A DNA stretch of 64,000 bases from Candidatus Fermentithermobacillaceae bacterium (GCA_014896535.1 JADBKE010000011.1:41595-105594); one strand, 5' to 3'; counted from the first letter of the stretch, positions 45,381-53,667 are shown. A program made the numbers and translations. Notes: a model not told the origin generated them from the sequence alone.

Positions 45381-46707
45381 GATTCGAGATAACATCACCC
45401 TCATCAGGAAGGTCAGAAAACTGCCGCTTCCTGGTGAGGTGCTGGTTAAAAAGGGACAGATGGTGGAACCGGACGATCCCGTCGCTCGCCTGGCTGTTCG
45501 CCCCGGCATTCCCTGGGTGATACCCGCGGCCAGGTTGCTTGGCATCGAGCCCGAGGAACTTCCCGCAGCTATGCTCGTGAAGGTAGGAGACCGGGTAAGG
45601 ACACAAGATGTCATAGCCAGGACGGAGCGGGGCCTTTACGGCCGGAAGGAAATAACTTCACCCACGGATGGGACGATTGAGGATATATCAGGTCGTTCTG
45701 GGCGGGTGACCATTCGCGAGGAGTTTCGAAAGGAAGATCCTCCGGTCACTTTCGACCTCGCCTTTGAACTGGGTTGCAAGCCCGAGGACCTTCCTAAGTA
45801 CATGATCAGACAAGTGGGCCAGGAAGTTAAAAAAGGCCAAATGATCGCCAAGAAAGGCGAGTCCCAGGCCTTTTTCACCAAGACCGCGGTGGCGCCTGTT
45901 TCGGGTGTCATTTCTCACATCGACACGAAGACGGGAAAAGTCACCATATCCAGGCCGTTCAAGGAAGTAATAGTGACGGCGTACATCCGCGGAAGGGTAG
46001 TCGATATCATTCCCGAGAGAGGCTGCGTTGTGGAAACCCCGGGTGTCAAAGTGAACGGCATTTTCGGCCTTGGCCGGGAAACCCATGGTGAGCTCAAGGT
46101 TCTCACCAAAGGGCCCGATGAAATACTGACGCCCGACATGATCCCGGATGACGCGGCCGGGAAAATCATCGTGGGAGGTTCATTTGCCACCAACGAAGCT
46201 TTAGCCCGGGCGCTGGAAATTGGGGTGAAAGGCGTCATTACCGGAACTGTAAACTACCTCAATTTGACCCAGTCGCTCGGCGTGAAACTCGGCGTGGGGA
46301 TAACGGGCCAGGAAGATGTCAATATCACAGTGATTCTTATGGAAGGCTTCGGCCAGCTGTCCATGCGGAGGGAAGTGTGGGAGCTCCTGAAGGAACTCGA
46401 AGGATACACCGTTTCGATGAACGGTGCCACACAAATCCGCGCCGGTGCGATCCGTCCGGAAGTCATCGTGAGCTTCCCCGAGTGGGACGGGGAAATCAAA
46501 GAGGCCGCGGTTGTTGACGAGGACCTGAAAGTGGGTATGCGGGTGAGGATCGTGAACGAGCCTTATTTCGGCGCAATCGGAACCATTCAGGAAATCATCA
46601 AACAGCCGCAGGTTATCGAAACCGAAGCCAGGGTACCGACGGTGAGAGTTTTGCTGAATTCGGGCGAGTCGGTGATCGTACCCAGGCCAAATGTGGAGAT
46701 CTTTTGA
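45349..46707 (+). CDS. Barrel-sandwich/KOW domain protein, copy 1 (with duplicated sandwich module)
   Basis: The function is unknown. The 452-residue product starts at GTG 45349 (GGGAGG upstream). The first about 100 residues form a biotinyl/lipoyl-type barrel-sandwich module (KLPLPGEVLVKKGQMVEPDD...). About residues 115-205 are a second, related module (QEVKKGQMIAKKGESQAFF...). The middle (about 210-365) has VNGIFGLGRETHGELKVL, GKIIVGGSFATNEAL and GVGITGQEDVNITVIL. The C-terminus (about 390-452) is a KOW motif, GMRVRIVNEPYFGAIGTIQE. No lysine in a canonical MKM biotinylation motif is seen. Its start lies within the MutL-like gene, so they are translationally coupled. Copy 2 at 49216 has one sandwich module only. 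Confidence 0.65.
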   Translation: MAVSSAEFSARIRDNITLIRKVRKLPLPGEVLVKKGQMVEPDDPVARLAVRPGIPWVIPAARLLGIEPEELPAAMLVKVGDRVRTQDVIARTERGLYGRKEITSPTDGTIEDISGRSGRVTIREEFRKEDPPVTFDLAFELGCKPEDLPKYMIRQVGQEVKKGQMIAKKGESQAFFTKTAVAPVSGVISHIDTKTGKVTISRPFKEVIVTAYIRGRVVDIIPERGCVVETPGVKVNGIFGLGRETHGELKVLTKGPDEILTPDMIPDDAAGKIIVGGSFATNEALARALEIGVKGVITGTVNYLNLTQSLGVKLGVGITGQEDVNITVILMEGFGQLSMRREVWELLKELEGYTVSMNGATQIRAGAIRPEVIVSFPEWDGEIKEAAVVDEDLKVGMRVRIVNEPYFGAIGTIQEIIKQPQVIETEARVPTVRVLLNSGESVIVPRPNVEIF

Positions 46708-46716
46708 ACGGGTCCA

Positions 46717-46748
46717 AGCGCGGGGTGCGTATGCTCGCGCCCCGCGCT
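46717..46748 (+). repeat. Perfect GC-rich hairpin between barrel-sandwich gene 1 and the small gene
   Basis: AGCGCGGGG (46717-46725) pairs with CCCCGCGCT (46740-46748), with a further GCG/CGC inner helix around the loop TATGCT. It lacks a T-run, so it looks like an RNA stability or attenuation element within the locus rather than a full terminator. Confidence 0.6.
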
Positions 46749-46789
46749 CTAGCGTTGTGCCCTGAACCGGAGAGAAGGAGGTGGTACGC

Positions 46790-47206
46790 ATGTTCAGGCT
46801 GCCTAAGCCCGAGTTCCCTCAGCCCATCGACGAAAAGCGGAGGGATGAATTGATCGAGGCCATCGCCAAACGGGTCAAGCAGTTCGGTATGATCGTCCCG
46901 GCCATCTTCTTCCTGGAGATGAACAAGCCCCTCTCGTACCTTGGTTCTCAGGCCATGCACTTTTTCGCTCCACTGGTCGGGGTATTCTTTAACACCTTTG
47001 ACGATTACGCCTACTTTTTCGAGGACAGAAGGAACGTCGAGCTTCTTATACAGAGGCTGGAAGCGATGGCTCTGGAAGAGCAGGAGGAGGAGCGGAGGGC
47101 CAAAGAGTTGCGGAAGCAGGAGAAGGAGAGGCGTCGGAAGATGTTGGAAGAAGCTCGGCGTATGCGGGAACACGCTCAGGGGGGAACCGGCGAGGAGAAG
47201 GAGTGA
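46790..47206 (+). CDS. Small charged protein of unknown function within the MutL-like locus
   Basis: I do not recognise a family. From ATG 46790 the product is 138 residues (MFRLPKPEFPQPIDEKRRDE...). The first 85 residues contain a hydrophobic or amphipathic stretch (GMIVPAIFFLEMNKPLSYLG, then MHFFAPLVGVFFNTFDDY). The last about 50 residues are a continuous E/K/R-rich helix, probably a coiled coil (EEQEEERRAKELRKQEKERR). AAGGAGGTGG lies six bases before the start, the best Shine-Dalgarno in the region, suggesting high expression. It lies exactly between the two MutL/KOW pairs, so it is probably a partner of one or both. Confidence 0.6.
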   Translation: MFRLPKPEFPQPIDEKRRDELIEAIAKRVKQFGMIVPAIFFLEMNKPLSYLGSQAMHFFAPLVGVFFNTFDDYAYFFEDRRNVELLIQRLEAMALEEQEEERRAKELRKQEKERRRKMLEEARRMREHAQGGTGEEKE

Positions 47207-47340
47207 TTCACTCTTCTTATCCTGACCGTAGCTGGGAAACAGGATATTCCGGTATGGTTGTCGTAATCTCCATGTATTCGTTTCCGGTTTCAAACACGAA
47301 GAAAGTCTAATGGTGTTTTAGAGGGGGAGGGAGATCGTCA

Positions 47341-49200
47341 GTGGCCAAGGAAAAGCCGGGCCTCCAGCTTCCCGAAGAAATCAACTCGATCCTGGCGACG
47401 GACTGCGGTTCGACCACCACCAAAGCTATCCTCATCGAAAAAGTGGGAGACGAATACAGGCTGATCGTCAGAGGGGAAGCTCCGACTACCGTTGAAGCCC
47501 CGTTTGAAGACGTCACGATGGGGGCCAGGAACGCCATCCGTGAGGTGGAAGAGCTCACGGGAAGGAAACTACTGAACGAGCAAGGGATCATCACTCCCAG
47601 GCAAAAGGACGGCTCAGGTGTGGATATTTATATGTCCACCTCGTCCGCTGGCGGCGGCCTCCAGATGATGGTGGCGGGCGTTGTGAAGACGATGACGGCC
47701 GAGTCGGCGACCCGCGCGGCACTGGGGGCTGGCGCAATCGTCATGGACGTCATCGCGGTGGACGACGGCAGAAAGCCTCACGAGAAGATCAATCGCATCC
47801 GAAACCTGCGGCCGGACATGATTCTCCTGTCGGGAGGGGTGGACGGAGGAACCATCACCCACGTTGCCCAGATAGCCGAGCTCATAGCTGCGGCGGAACC
47901 CAAGCCCAGGCTGGGGACGGGCTTCAAACTCCCCGTCATTTTCGCAGGAAACAAAGATGCCAGAGTCCACGTGCGGAATGTGCTGGGTGAAAAGACCGAT
48001 CTCCGCATCGTAGACAACTTGAGACCTGTTCTGGAGAAGGAAGTGCTCGGCCCGGCCAGGGAGGAAATCCATAACCTGTTCATGGAACACGTCATGGCCC
48101 AGGCGCCGGGATATAACAAGCTGATGCAGTGGACACCCGTGCCGATCATGCCAACGCCCGGAGCCGTCGGGCTTGCCATGCAGACGGCGGCGAAGGAATA
48201 CAACACGAGCGTGATCGGCGTAGACATAGGCGGCGCTACCACGGACGTGTTTTCGGTGTTCGGCGAATACTTCAACAGGACCGTTTCGGCCAACCTCGGC
48301 ATGAGCTACTCCATCTGCAACGTGCTTCTGGAGGCCGGTATCAAGAACATCATGAGGTGGATTCCCTTTGCCATAGATGAGGCGGACCTCAGGAACAGGA
48401 TACGAAATAAGATGATCCGGCCCACGACCATCCCTCAAACACTGGATGAGCTCGTGATCGAGCAGGCCATCGCCAGGGAAGCTCTCCGGTTGGCCTTTAT
48501 CCACCACAAATCGCTTGCCGTAGGCCTGAAGGGGATCAAAATCGAGAGGACTATCGCCGATACCTTCGAGCAAACTGGAACCGGGCAGACCTATATAAAC
48601 ATGATGGAACTGGGGATGCTCATCGGGTCCGGCGGCGTCCTGTCTCACGCTCCTCGTCGGGTGCAGGCGGCGATGATGCTGCTGGACGCGTTCCAGCCCG
48701 AGGGCATGACGATGTTGGCCGTTGACTCGATATTCATGATGCCGCAGCTGGGGATTCTTTCGACGATTCATCCCAAGGCAGCCATGCAGGTATTTGACAG
48801 AGACTGCCTCATCAAACTCGGGACTTCGATATCGCCTAAAGGTCCTTCGGGCGCGGCAAAACCGGGCGACCCCTGCGTCACCGTAAAGATCAAGAGAGGG
48901 ACCGGCGAGGAGGTTCATCAGGTGCCTTTTGGCGCCATAAAACGAGTTCCCCTTGGTGTGGACGAGAAGGTCAAAGCGGAGATCCACCCGTCCAGGCAGT
49001 TCGACGTAGGAAAGGGAAACGGCCATACGGTCGAGACGGAACTTCAGGGCGGCGTGGTCGGCGTGCTGATCGATTGCCGCGGTAGGCCGTTGGAATTGCC
49101 GCAAAACGACAGAGAAAGACGGGCGAAGCTCCTCGAGTGGTTTAAGTCTGTGGACATGTATCCGGAAGAAGCTCTCGCCAAGTATGCCAGGGTGGGTTAA
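47341..49200 (+). CDS. MutL/GlmL-like ASKHA protein, copy 2
   Basis: This is the paralogue of the protein at 43476, 619 residues. The two share most blocks in the same order: SILATDCGSTTTKAILIEK, STSSAGGGLQMMVAG, DVIAVDDGR, LSGGVDGG, APGYNKLMQW, VIGVDIGGATTDVFSVF, RTVSANLGMSYSICNVL, SGGVLSHAPRR and LLDAFQPEG. Differences are concentrated in a stretch near 395-420 and in the C-terminal third, where this copy reads GPSGAAKPGDPCVTVKIKRG. It lacks the lysine/glycine tail of copy 1. The GTG start has GAGGGGGAGGGAG upstream. It is followed 15 bases later by its own barrel-sandwich/KOW gene, so the pair, not one gene, was duplicated. Confidence 0.85.
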   Translation: MAKEKPGLQLPEEINSILATDCGSTTTKAILIEKVGDEYRLIVRGEAPTTVEAPFEDVTMGARNAIREVEELTGRKLLNEQGIITPRQKDGSGVDIYMSTSSAGGGLQMMVAGVVKTMTAESATRAALGAGAIVMDVIAVDDGRKPHEKINRIRNLRPDMILLSGGVDGGTITHVAQIAELIAAAEPKPRLGTGFKLPVIFAGNKDARVHVRNVLGEKTDLRIVDNLRPVLEKEVLGPAREEIHNLFMEHVMAQAPGYNKLMQWTPVPIMPTPGAVGLAMQTAAKEYNTSVIGVDIGGATTDVFSVFGEYFNRTVSANLGMSYSICNVLLEAGIKNIMRWIPFAIDEADLRNRIRNKMIRPTTIPQTLDELVIEQAIAREALRLAFIHHKSLAVGLKGIKIERTIADTFEQTGTGQTYINMMELGMLIGSGGVLSHAPRRVQAAMMLLDAFQPEGMTMLAVDSIFMMPQLGILSTIHPKAAMQVFDRDCLIKLGTSISPKGPSGAAKPGDPCVTVKIKRGTGEEVHQVPFGAIKRVPLGVDEKVKAEIHPSRQFDVGKGNGHTVETELQGGVVGVLIDCRGRPLELPQNDRERRAKLLEWFKSVDMYPEEALAKYARVG

Positions 49201-49215
49201 GGAGGGAAGGCTGAA

Positions 49216-50337
49216 ATGGCACATGCATACACTCCTGGTCTAAAGGTAACCGAGAAAGCGGTAATACGTAAAACCAGGCGCCTTCCCATTCCCGGCGAAG
49301 TCCTGGTTGCCGAAGGGGATGCGGTGTCACCCGACACCATCGTGGCGCGTACGAAGATCCCCGGTAACCCGCAAACCCTCAGCATCGCCAATCTGCTCGG
49401 GGTTGAACCCGGCGATATCAAGTACTTTATGGTTAAAAACGAGGGCGATCGGGTCAAGAAGGGCGAAGTTATTGCGGAGTACAAGGCCTTTTTCGGGCTC
49501 GTGCGCAAGACGGTGGAATCTCCCGTCGACGGTACGCTGGAGATGATATCTACCGTTACGGGTCAGGTCACGGTGAGGGAGGACCCGATTCCCATCGAAG
49601 TGACGGGTTACGTCGAGGGAACCGTTGAGTCGGTCCTGCCCCGAGAAGGGGTGGTCGTGAAGACGGAGGGTGCCTTCATACAGGGCATTTTCGGCGTAGG
49701 CGGGGAGACGACGGGAGAAATCGCCGTCCTTGCGTCGGACCCCGATGAGGTTCTGGACGCAGGGAGCATCGGGCCGGAGCACAAGGGAAAGGTGCTAGTG
49801 GGCGGTTCGCTTGTGACCGCGGGGGCGATTAAGAAAGCTGCGGAAGTGGGCGCAGTAGGGGTCGTTGCCGGTGGGATCATCGACACGGACCTCATCGCTT
49901 ACCTGGGACACGACATCGGCGTGGCCATCACCGGTCACGAAGACGTGCCGGTAACGGTGATCGTCACCGAAGGATTTGGCAGGATGCGCATGGCCGAGAG
50001 AACTTTCGGGCTCCTCAAGGACCTTTCGGGGATGAAAGCTTCGATAAACGGTGCGACGCAGATAAGAGCCGGTGTGATGAGGCCGGAAGTGATCGTGCCC
50101 GGCTACAAACCCAAGAAAACCCTGCGAGATCAGGACCTTTCGCTCGGACTTGTCCCCGGCACGCCGGTGCGGATCATCAGGCAACCCTATTTCGGAAGGT
50201 TGGCCGTAGTGGTGGACCTTCCTCCGGAGTTGCAGGTGATAGAAACCGAAGCTAAGGTGCGCATCCTCCGGGCAAGGTTGGAGGATGGAACGATTGTCAC
50301 GATACCTCGGGCCAACGTCGAAATCATCGAAGAGTAG
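49216..50337 (+). CDS. Barrel-sandwich/KOW domain protein, copy 2
   Basis: The 373-residue paralogue of the product at 45349 has one barrel-sandwich module (LPIPGEVLVAEGDAVSPD...GDRVKKGEVIAEYKAFF, about 20-125). It has the same middle (IQGIFGVGGETTGEIAVL, GKVLVGGSLVTAGAIK, DIGVAITGHEDVPVTVIV, INGATQIRAG) and a KOW-type C-terminus (PGTPVRIIRQPYFGRLAVVV...PRANVEIIEE). It is about 80 residues shorter because it lacks the extra module seen in copy 1. ATG 49216 is preceded by GGAGGGAAGG. The function is unknown; membership in both pairs implies it is an obligate partner of the ASKHA protein. Confidence 0.65.
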   Translation: MAHAYTPGLKVTEKAVIRKTRRLPIPGEVLVAEGDAVSPDTIVARTKIPGNPQTLSIANLLGVEPGDIKYFMVKNEGDRVKKGEVIAEYKAFFGLVRKTVESPVDGTLEMISTVTGQVTVREDPIPIEVTGYVEGTVESVLPREGVVVKTEGAFIQGIFGVGGETTGEIAVLASDPDEVLDAGSIGPEHKGKVLVGGSLVTAGAIKKAAEVGAVGVVAGGIIDTDLIAYLGHDIGVAITGHEDVPVTVIVTEGFGRMRMAERTFGLLKDLSGMKASINGATQIRAGVMRPEVIVPGYKPKKTLRDQDLSLGLVPGTPVRIIRQPYFGRLAVVVDLPPELQVIETEAKVRILRARLEDGTIVTIPRANVEIIEE

Positions 50338-50391
50338 GCGGACGGGGTCCCGAATGATGGGTCTACGGGACCAAGAGAGGTCTACAACGGC

Positions 50392-50420
50392 AACGGGCGC
50401 CTGTGCGGGGCGCCCGTTTG
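50392..50420 (+). terminator. Probable terminator after the second MutL/KOW pair
   Basis: AACGGGCGCC (50392-50401) pairs with GGCGCCCGTT (50409-50418) around a seven-base loop and is followed by TTTGGATT. The T-run is short. A weaker hairpin, GGTCCC with GGGACC, lies just upstream (50346-50372). Together they probably end the MutL/KOW transcript. Confidence 0.6.
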
Positions 50421-50536
50421 GATTCCAGCTCCCCGCATTCCCGGTCCCCGCGGCGCCACCGGCACCGGACACCGTGGAGGGATTTCATAGGAATTCCTCG
50501 AAAAGCTAAGACCTTAAGTGAAAGGGGGTGGCTTCC

Positions 50537-51532
50537 TTGGAAAGGGACGCGATCGTCGATTTCATGAAAGAGCCCCTGATTCCGGTGGGAACGAAAATCG
50601 AAGATTACCTCGCGGTCGCTCTCGGAGTGAGGCAAGCTTCGATGATGGTATTCCCTTACGACCTCCCGGACGCGTCTATACTGGGTGCCACCATCGACGA
50701 GAGGTTCCGTCAAAAGATCCAGGGGAAGTGGGTGCCCGGTGATTCGATAGGCGATTACCTGTACCGCAAGGCGAGGAAGCTCCTGGACAGGTCGCCTGCG
50801 GCACAAGCGCGCTATAAGGCCAATTTGCTGTCGGATATCTACGACGACGTAGTCAAAAGTTCTCCCTCCTACGAAAGTTTCATGTCGTGGGCTGCCAGGC
50901 TCGGGCTGAAGAATCGCCAGCTACAATCGAGGCCTACCATTCGCGAAGTCTTTCTGTTCAAGTCACCTGACATTTCTTCGAGCTTGGATGCGCTCCAGGA
51001 CCTTAGAAAAGACCTGCGTTACGAGGCGTCGAAGAGAGCTCCTCAAGGGATCCCGCCGATGGAAATGGCTTTTCCCGAGCAGTTTGACCCGGAGTTCGTC
51101 CGAACGCTGGGCAAACTCCTGGGGTACCCTTCGTGTTGTGTTGAGCGGTACGTCTTCGACAGGAAATCCCGGATACTCAGTCCGGAAGAGCGGGCGGCCA
51201 ACCAGATCAAGGAAATGGGAGAAAACGAGAAACCCGACGTTTTCGCTTACTTCGTGAGGGATTTTCTCCCCTGCACCCCCTGGTGCGAGGAAGCTTCTGC
51301 GCTCGGCAGGAAGCTCATGCACGAACTTGAGCAGATAGATTCGGAACTCCCCGCGCTGTACGAAAAACGCCTGCACGAAAACGTTTCCTTCGTACTCGAA
51401 TATCCGGATATGGCCAGGCAACGAGCCCGCGAACTCGAGAGATTACGAGACGAACTGACGAAGCAAGACAAGAAAGGCTACGATGTGCCCGCGAGAGGAG
51501 ACGGGAGCCACGGGGAGGCGGGCCGGATATGA
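50537..51532 (+). CDS. DUF483-family protein with conserved CC motif
   Basis: The function is unknown. The product is 331 residues. An alpha/beta N-terminal part (about 1-100) carries VGTKIEDYLAVALGV. A middle part follows, and the DUF483-like segment near 195-205 reads LLGYPSCCVERYV, with the adjacent cysteines typical of the family. A second cysteine pair follows (FLPCTPWCEEA, about 245-255), so four cysteines could bind a metal. The C-terminus is a charged helix. The start is probably TTG 50537, which has AAAGGGGGTGG upstream; GTG 50528 is the alternative. The next gene, a uracil-DNA glycosylase, overlaps its stop by four bases. Confidence 0.65.
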   Translation: MERDAIVDFMKEPLIPVGTKIEDYLAVALGVRQASMMVFPYDLPDASILGATIDERFRQKIQGKWVPGDSIGDYLYRKARKLLDRSPAAQARYKANLLSDIYDDVVKSSPSYESFMSWAARLGLKNRQLQSRPTIREVFLFKSPDISSSLDALQDLRKDLRYEASKRAPQGIPPMEMAFPEQFDPEFVRTLGKLLGYPSCCVERYVFDRKSRILSPEERAANQIKEMGENEKPDVFAYFVRDFLPCTPWCEEASALGRKLMHELEQIDSELPALYEKRLHENVSFVLEYPDMARQRARELERLRDELTKQDKKGYDVPARGDGSHGEAGRI

Positions 51533-52251
51533 AACAGGGACGAAGGTCTCCCCTTCTCGTGCCGCTCTTTTCCGAAGAAGGCTTTACCCCCGCAGCCGAA
51601 CCGGCGCTTTTTCCGCGCGAAGCTCAACCTTGCAGGGAAAACGCCTGGGAAGGCGTGGACGACCTCGAGACCCTGAGGGAGAAAGTCCTCCTCTGTCGCG
51701 ATTGCCGGCTCAGGGAGGGGGCTCGAGGAGTGGTTTTCGGGGAGGGGAATCCCCAGGCCCACGTCATGCTCGTGGGGGAAGGTCCGGGCGCCACCGAGGA
51801 CGAGATGGGCAGGCCCTTTGTGGGTAAAGCCGGGCGCCTCCTCGATGCCATGCTCAGATCCGCGGGTTTTGAGAGGGATAGCGTCTTCATCGCTAACATC
51901 GTTAAATGCAGGCCTCCTGACAACCGGCTACCTCTTCCCGATGAAGTGGTTGCTTGCTTTCCACACCTGAAGGCTCAAATACGCATAATAAACCCGAGGA
52001 TCGTGGTGTGTCTGGGCGCTCTTTCCGCTCAGACGCTGGTCGATCCCTCGATCCGCGTCACCCGGGACAGGGGCAGGTGGTGGATAAAGGACTCCCGCAG
52101 GTATCTCGTAACCTACCATCCCGCAGCTGTGCTGCGTGACGAAAACAAGAAGAAGCCGATGCTCGAAGACTTTCAGGCGCTTAAGAAAGTCTACATCGAA
52201 ATGCTTTCCAGTGAGAAAGAGGGCAAGATTCCCCTGTTAAAGGAAACGTGA
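51529..52251 (+). CDS. Family 4 uracil-DNA glycosylase (iron-sulfur type)
   Basis: This enzyme removes uracil from DNA to begin base-excision repair. The 240-residue product has four cysteines of the expected type, LLCRDCRL (about 55-60), NIVKCRPP and VVACFPHL, consistent with a [4Fe-4S] cluster. Motif A is VGEGPGATEDEMGRPFVGKAG and the C-terminal motif is YLVTYHPAAVLRD. The ATG overlaps the DUF483 gene stop (ATGA), so they are co-translated. Family 4 enzymes are widespread in thermophiles, which fits the general picture but does not prove it. Confidence 0.92.
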   Translation: MKQGRRSPLLVPLFSEEGFTPAAEPALFPREAQPCRENAWEGVDDLETLREKVLLCRDCRLREGARGVVFGEGNPQAHVMLVGEGPGATEDEMGRPFVGKAGRLLDAMLRSAGFERDSVFIANIVKCRPPDNRLPLPDEVVACFPHLKAQIRIINPRIVVCLGALSAQTLVDPSIRVTRDRGRWWIKDSRRYLVTYHPAAVLRDENKKKPMLEDFQALKKVYIEMLSSEKEGKIPLLKET

Positions 52252-52267
52252 GGAGCGCTGATCGCGG

Positions 52268-52771
52268 GTGGCCGCAAGACCGGAAGGGGAAAACTCCATC
52301 GCGGTTGTGTCCAATTCCCCCGAGGACACCATGAAACTCGGTTTTGAACTGGGTCGGTCCTTCGAAGGCGGTGAGGTCCTGTTTCTGGAAGGTCCCTTGG
52401 GATCGGGTAAAACCACGCTGGTAAAAGGCTTGGCGAAGGGCCTTGGCGTTGTGCGGGATGTGACGAGCCCCAGTTTTGTCCTGGAAAAGACCTACACGGG
52501 TCGCACGACGTTGAGACACGTCGATCTCTACAGGTTAGATCCGGGCGAGGCGGCCGAATTCTGGCACTCTCTGGAGGCCGGGCCGGAAGAGGTCCTGGCA
52601 GTGGAGTGGGGGGAGCGGATTGCAGAGCTTGTGCCTGGCGGAATACGCGTGGATATGGAATACTGTGAAGACCCGAATGCCCGTAAAGTGACGATATCCT
52701 GGGAAACCCCGTCCCAGGGTCAGACAATCCGAAAAGCCGTCGAAAGATGGCGGGAGGAGAAATCCCGATGA
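52268..52771 (+). CDS. tsaE: tRNA t6A biosynthesis ATPase TsaE
   Basis: TsaE is the small ATPase of the t6A37 tRNA-modification complex with TsaB and TsaD. The 167-residue product has Walker A (GPLGSGKTTLVKGLAKGLG), SPSFVLEKTY, LRHVDLYRL and VLAVEWGERI, in the order typical of the family. GTG 52268 follows GAGGAGC. tsaB starts at ATG 52768, overlapping its stop. The arrangement tsaE-tsaB-rimI with tsaD nearby is a standard Bacillota cluster. Confidence 0.94.
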   Translation: MAARPEGENSIAVVSNSPEDTMKLGFELGRSFEGGEVLFLEGPLGSGKTTLVKGLAKGLGVVRDVTSPSFVLEKTYTGRTTLRHVDLYRLDPGEAAEFWHSLEAGPEEVLAVEWGERIAELVPGGIRVDMEYCEDPNARKVTISWETPSQGQTIRKAVERWREEKSR

Positions 52772-53667
52772 TGTCCGAGTGCGACTTCCGGACGTGTCCC
52801 GAGAAAGGCCGGGAACTCTCCTGCCGGTCAAGCTCTCCGGAAACCCCGAATTCGGAACGCCGTGACACCGGGACCGTCCTGGCTATCGAATCATCCACAG
52901 TCCGCGCCGGCGTAGCTCTGATGTGCGGCGAGACGGTGGTTGTGGAACTCACGGTGGAAAAACCCAGAATCCATTCCACCTGGCTTCTGCCGGCAGCCCT
53001 GGAAGCCATGAAGCTTGCGGAGGTAGGACCCGGAGATATCCTGTGCCTTGTGGTGTCGGAAGGTCCCGGGTCGTTCACGGGTCTCCGAATTGGCTTTGCA
53101 ACCGCCCAGGGGCTTGCGGTGGCCTGGTCGAAGCCAGTGGTGCCCGTGCCAAGCTTTCTCGTATTGTCCACCGGGATATCAACGGCGGGTTGGAAAGGGG
53201 CCGTTTTTCTCGCAGCCGGTTTGTCCAAAGACTCAGCCATCACGGCGGTCTACCTTACGGACGGACGCGGCGGGGCGACGGAGTTTTTGGAAACCAGGGA
53301 CAGGAGTCTCGGGCGCTTCCTGGATGAGGCGGTACAACGAGTCCCGGAGTTTCAAGGGGAACGGGGATCACCGGCGAAGATGTTATGCCTGGGAGACGCC
53401 GCGCACGCGGTTCTGGAGGAGTGGGAGCGTCGAAGGGAAATCTCGGGTGACGACCGGGCCAAGCAGTTTATCCTCGTATTGGCCGACCCGTATCTGGCGC
53501 TTCCCCGTCCGGGAGTGCTGGCCAGGCTCGGGCGGGCGCTGTTCCTTCAGGGAAAGGCGGTTCCTCCGGAAAGAGCTCTTCCCAGGTATTACCGGAAGTC
53601 TCCCGCGCGCAGAGGAGTTACGGAAAGTCGTGTCTGGTTCAACGGAGGAGAGTGGAAGCATGGATGA
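52768..53667 (+). CDS. tsaB: tRNA t6A biosynthesis protein TsaB, with an N-terminal extension
   Basis: TsaB is a non-catalytic ASKHA partner of TsaD in t6A synthesis. The 299-residue product contains VLAIESSTVRAGVALM, LVVSEGPGSFTGLRIGFATAQGLA and a divergent C-terminal half. Compared with the usual start (LxIDTS near residue 3), about 40 residues precede the first core strand. They contain two or three cysteines (ECDFRTC, LSCRSS) and no obvious domain. ATG 52768 is supported by GGGAGGAG. The rimI gene overlaps its end by eight bases. Confidence 0.9.
   Translation: MMSECDFRTCPEKGRELSCRSSSPETPNSERRDTGTVLAIESSTVRAGVALMCGETVVVELTVEKPRIHSTWLLPAALEAMKLAEVGPGDILCLVVSEGPGSFTGLRIGFATAQGLAVAWSKPVVPVPSFLVLSTGISTAGWKGAVFLAAGLSKDSAITAVYLTDGRGGATEFLETRDRSLGRFLDEAVQRVPEFQGERGSPAKMLCLGDAAHAVLEEWERRREISGDDRAKQFILVLADPYLALPRPGVLARLGRALFLQGKAVPPERALPRYYRKSPARRGVTESRVWFNGGEWKHG

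Noticed and set aside
43476..49200. DNA mismatch repair MutL
   Set aside because: The proteins are ASKHA-fold members named after glutamate mutase MutL/GlmL. They lack the GHKL ATPase motifs of mismatch-repair MutL.
47614..49224. A 536-codon open frame opposite MutL-like copy 2
   Set aside because: It is antisense to a protein with clear ASKHA motifs. The frame encodes histidine/arginine-rich sequence with no recognisable domain.
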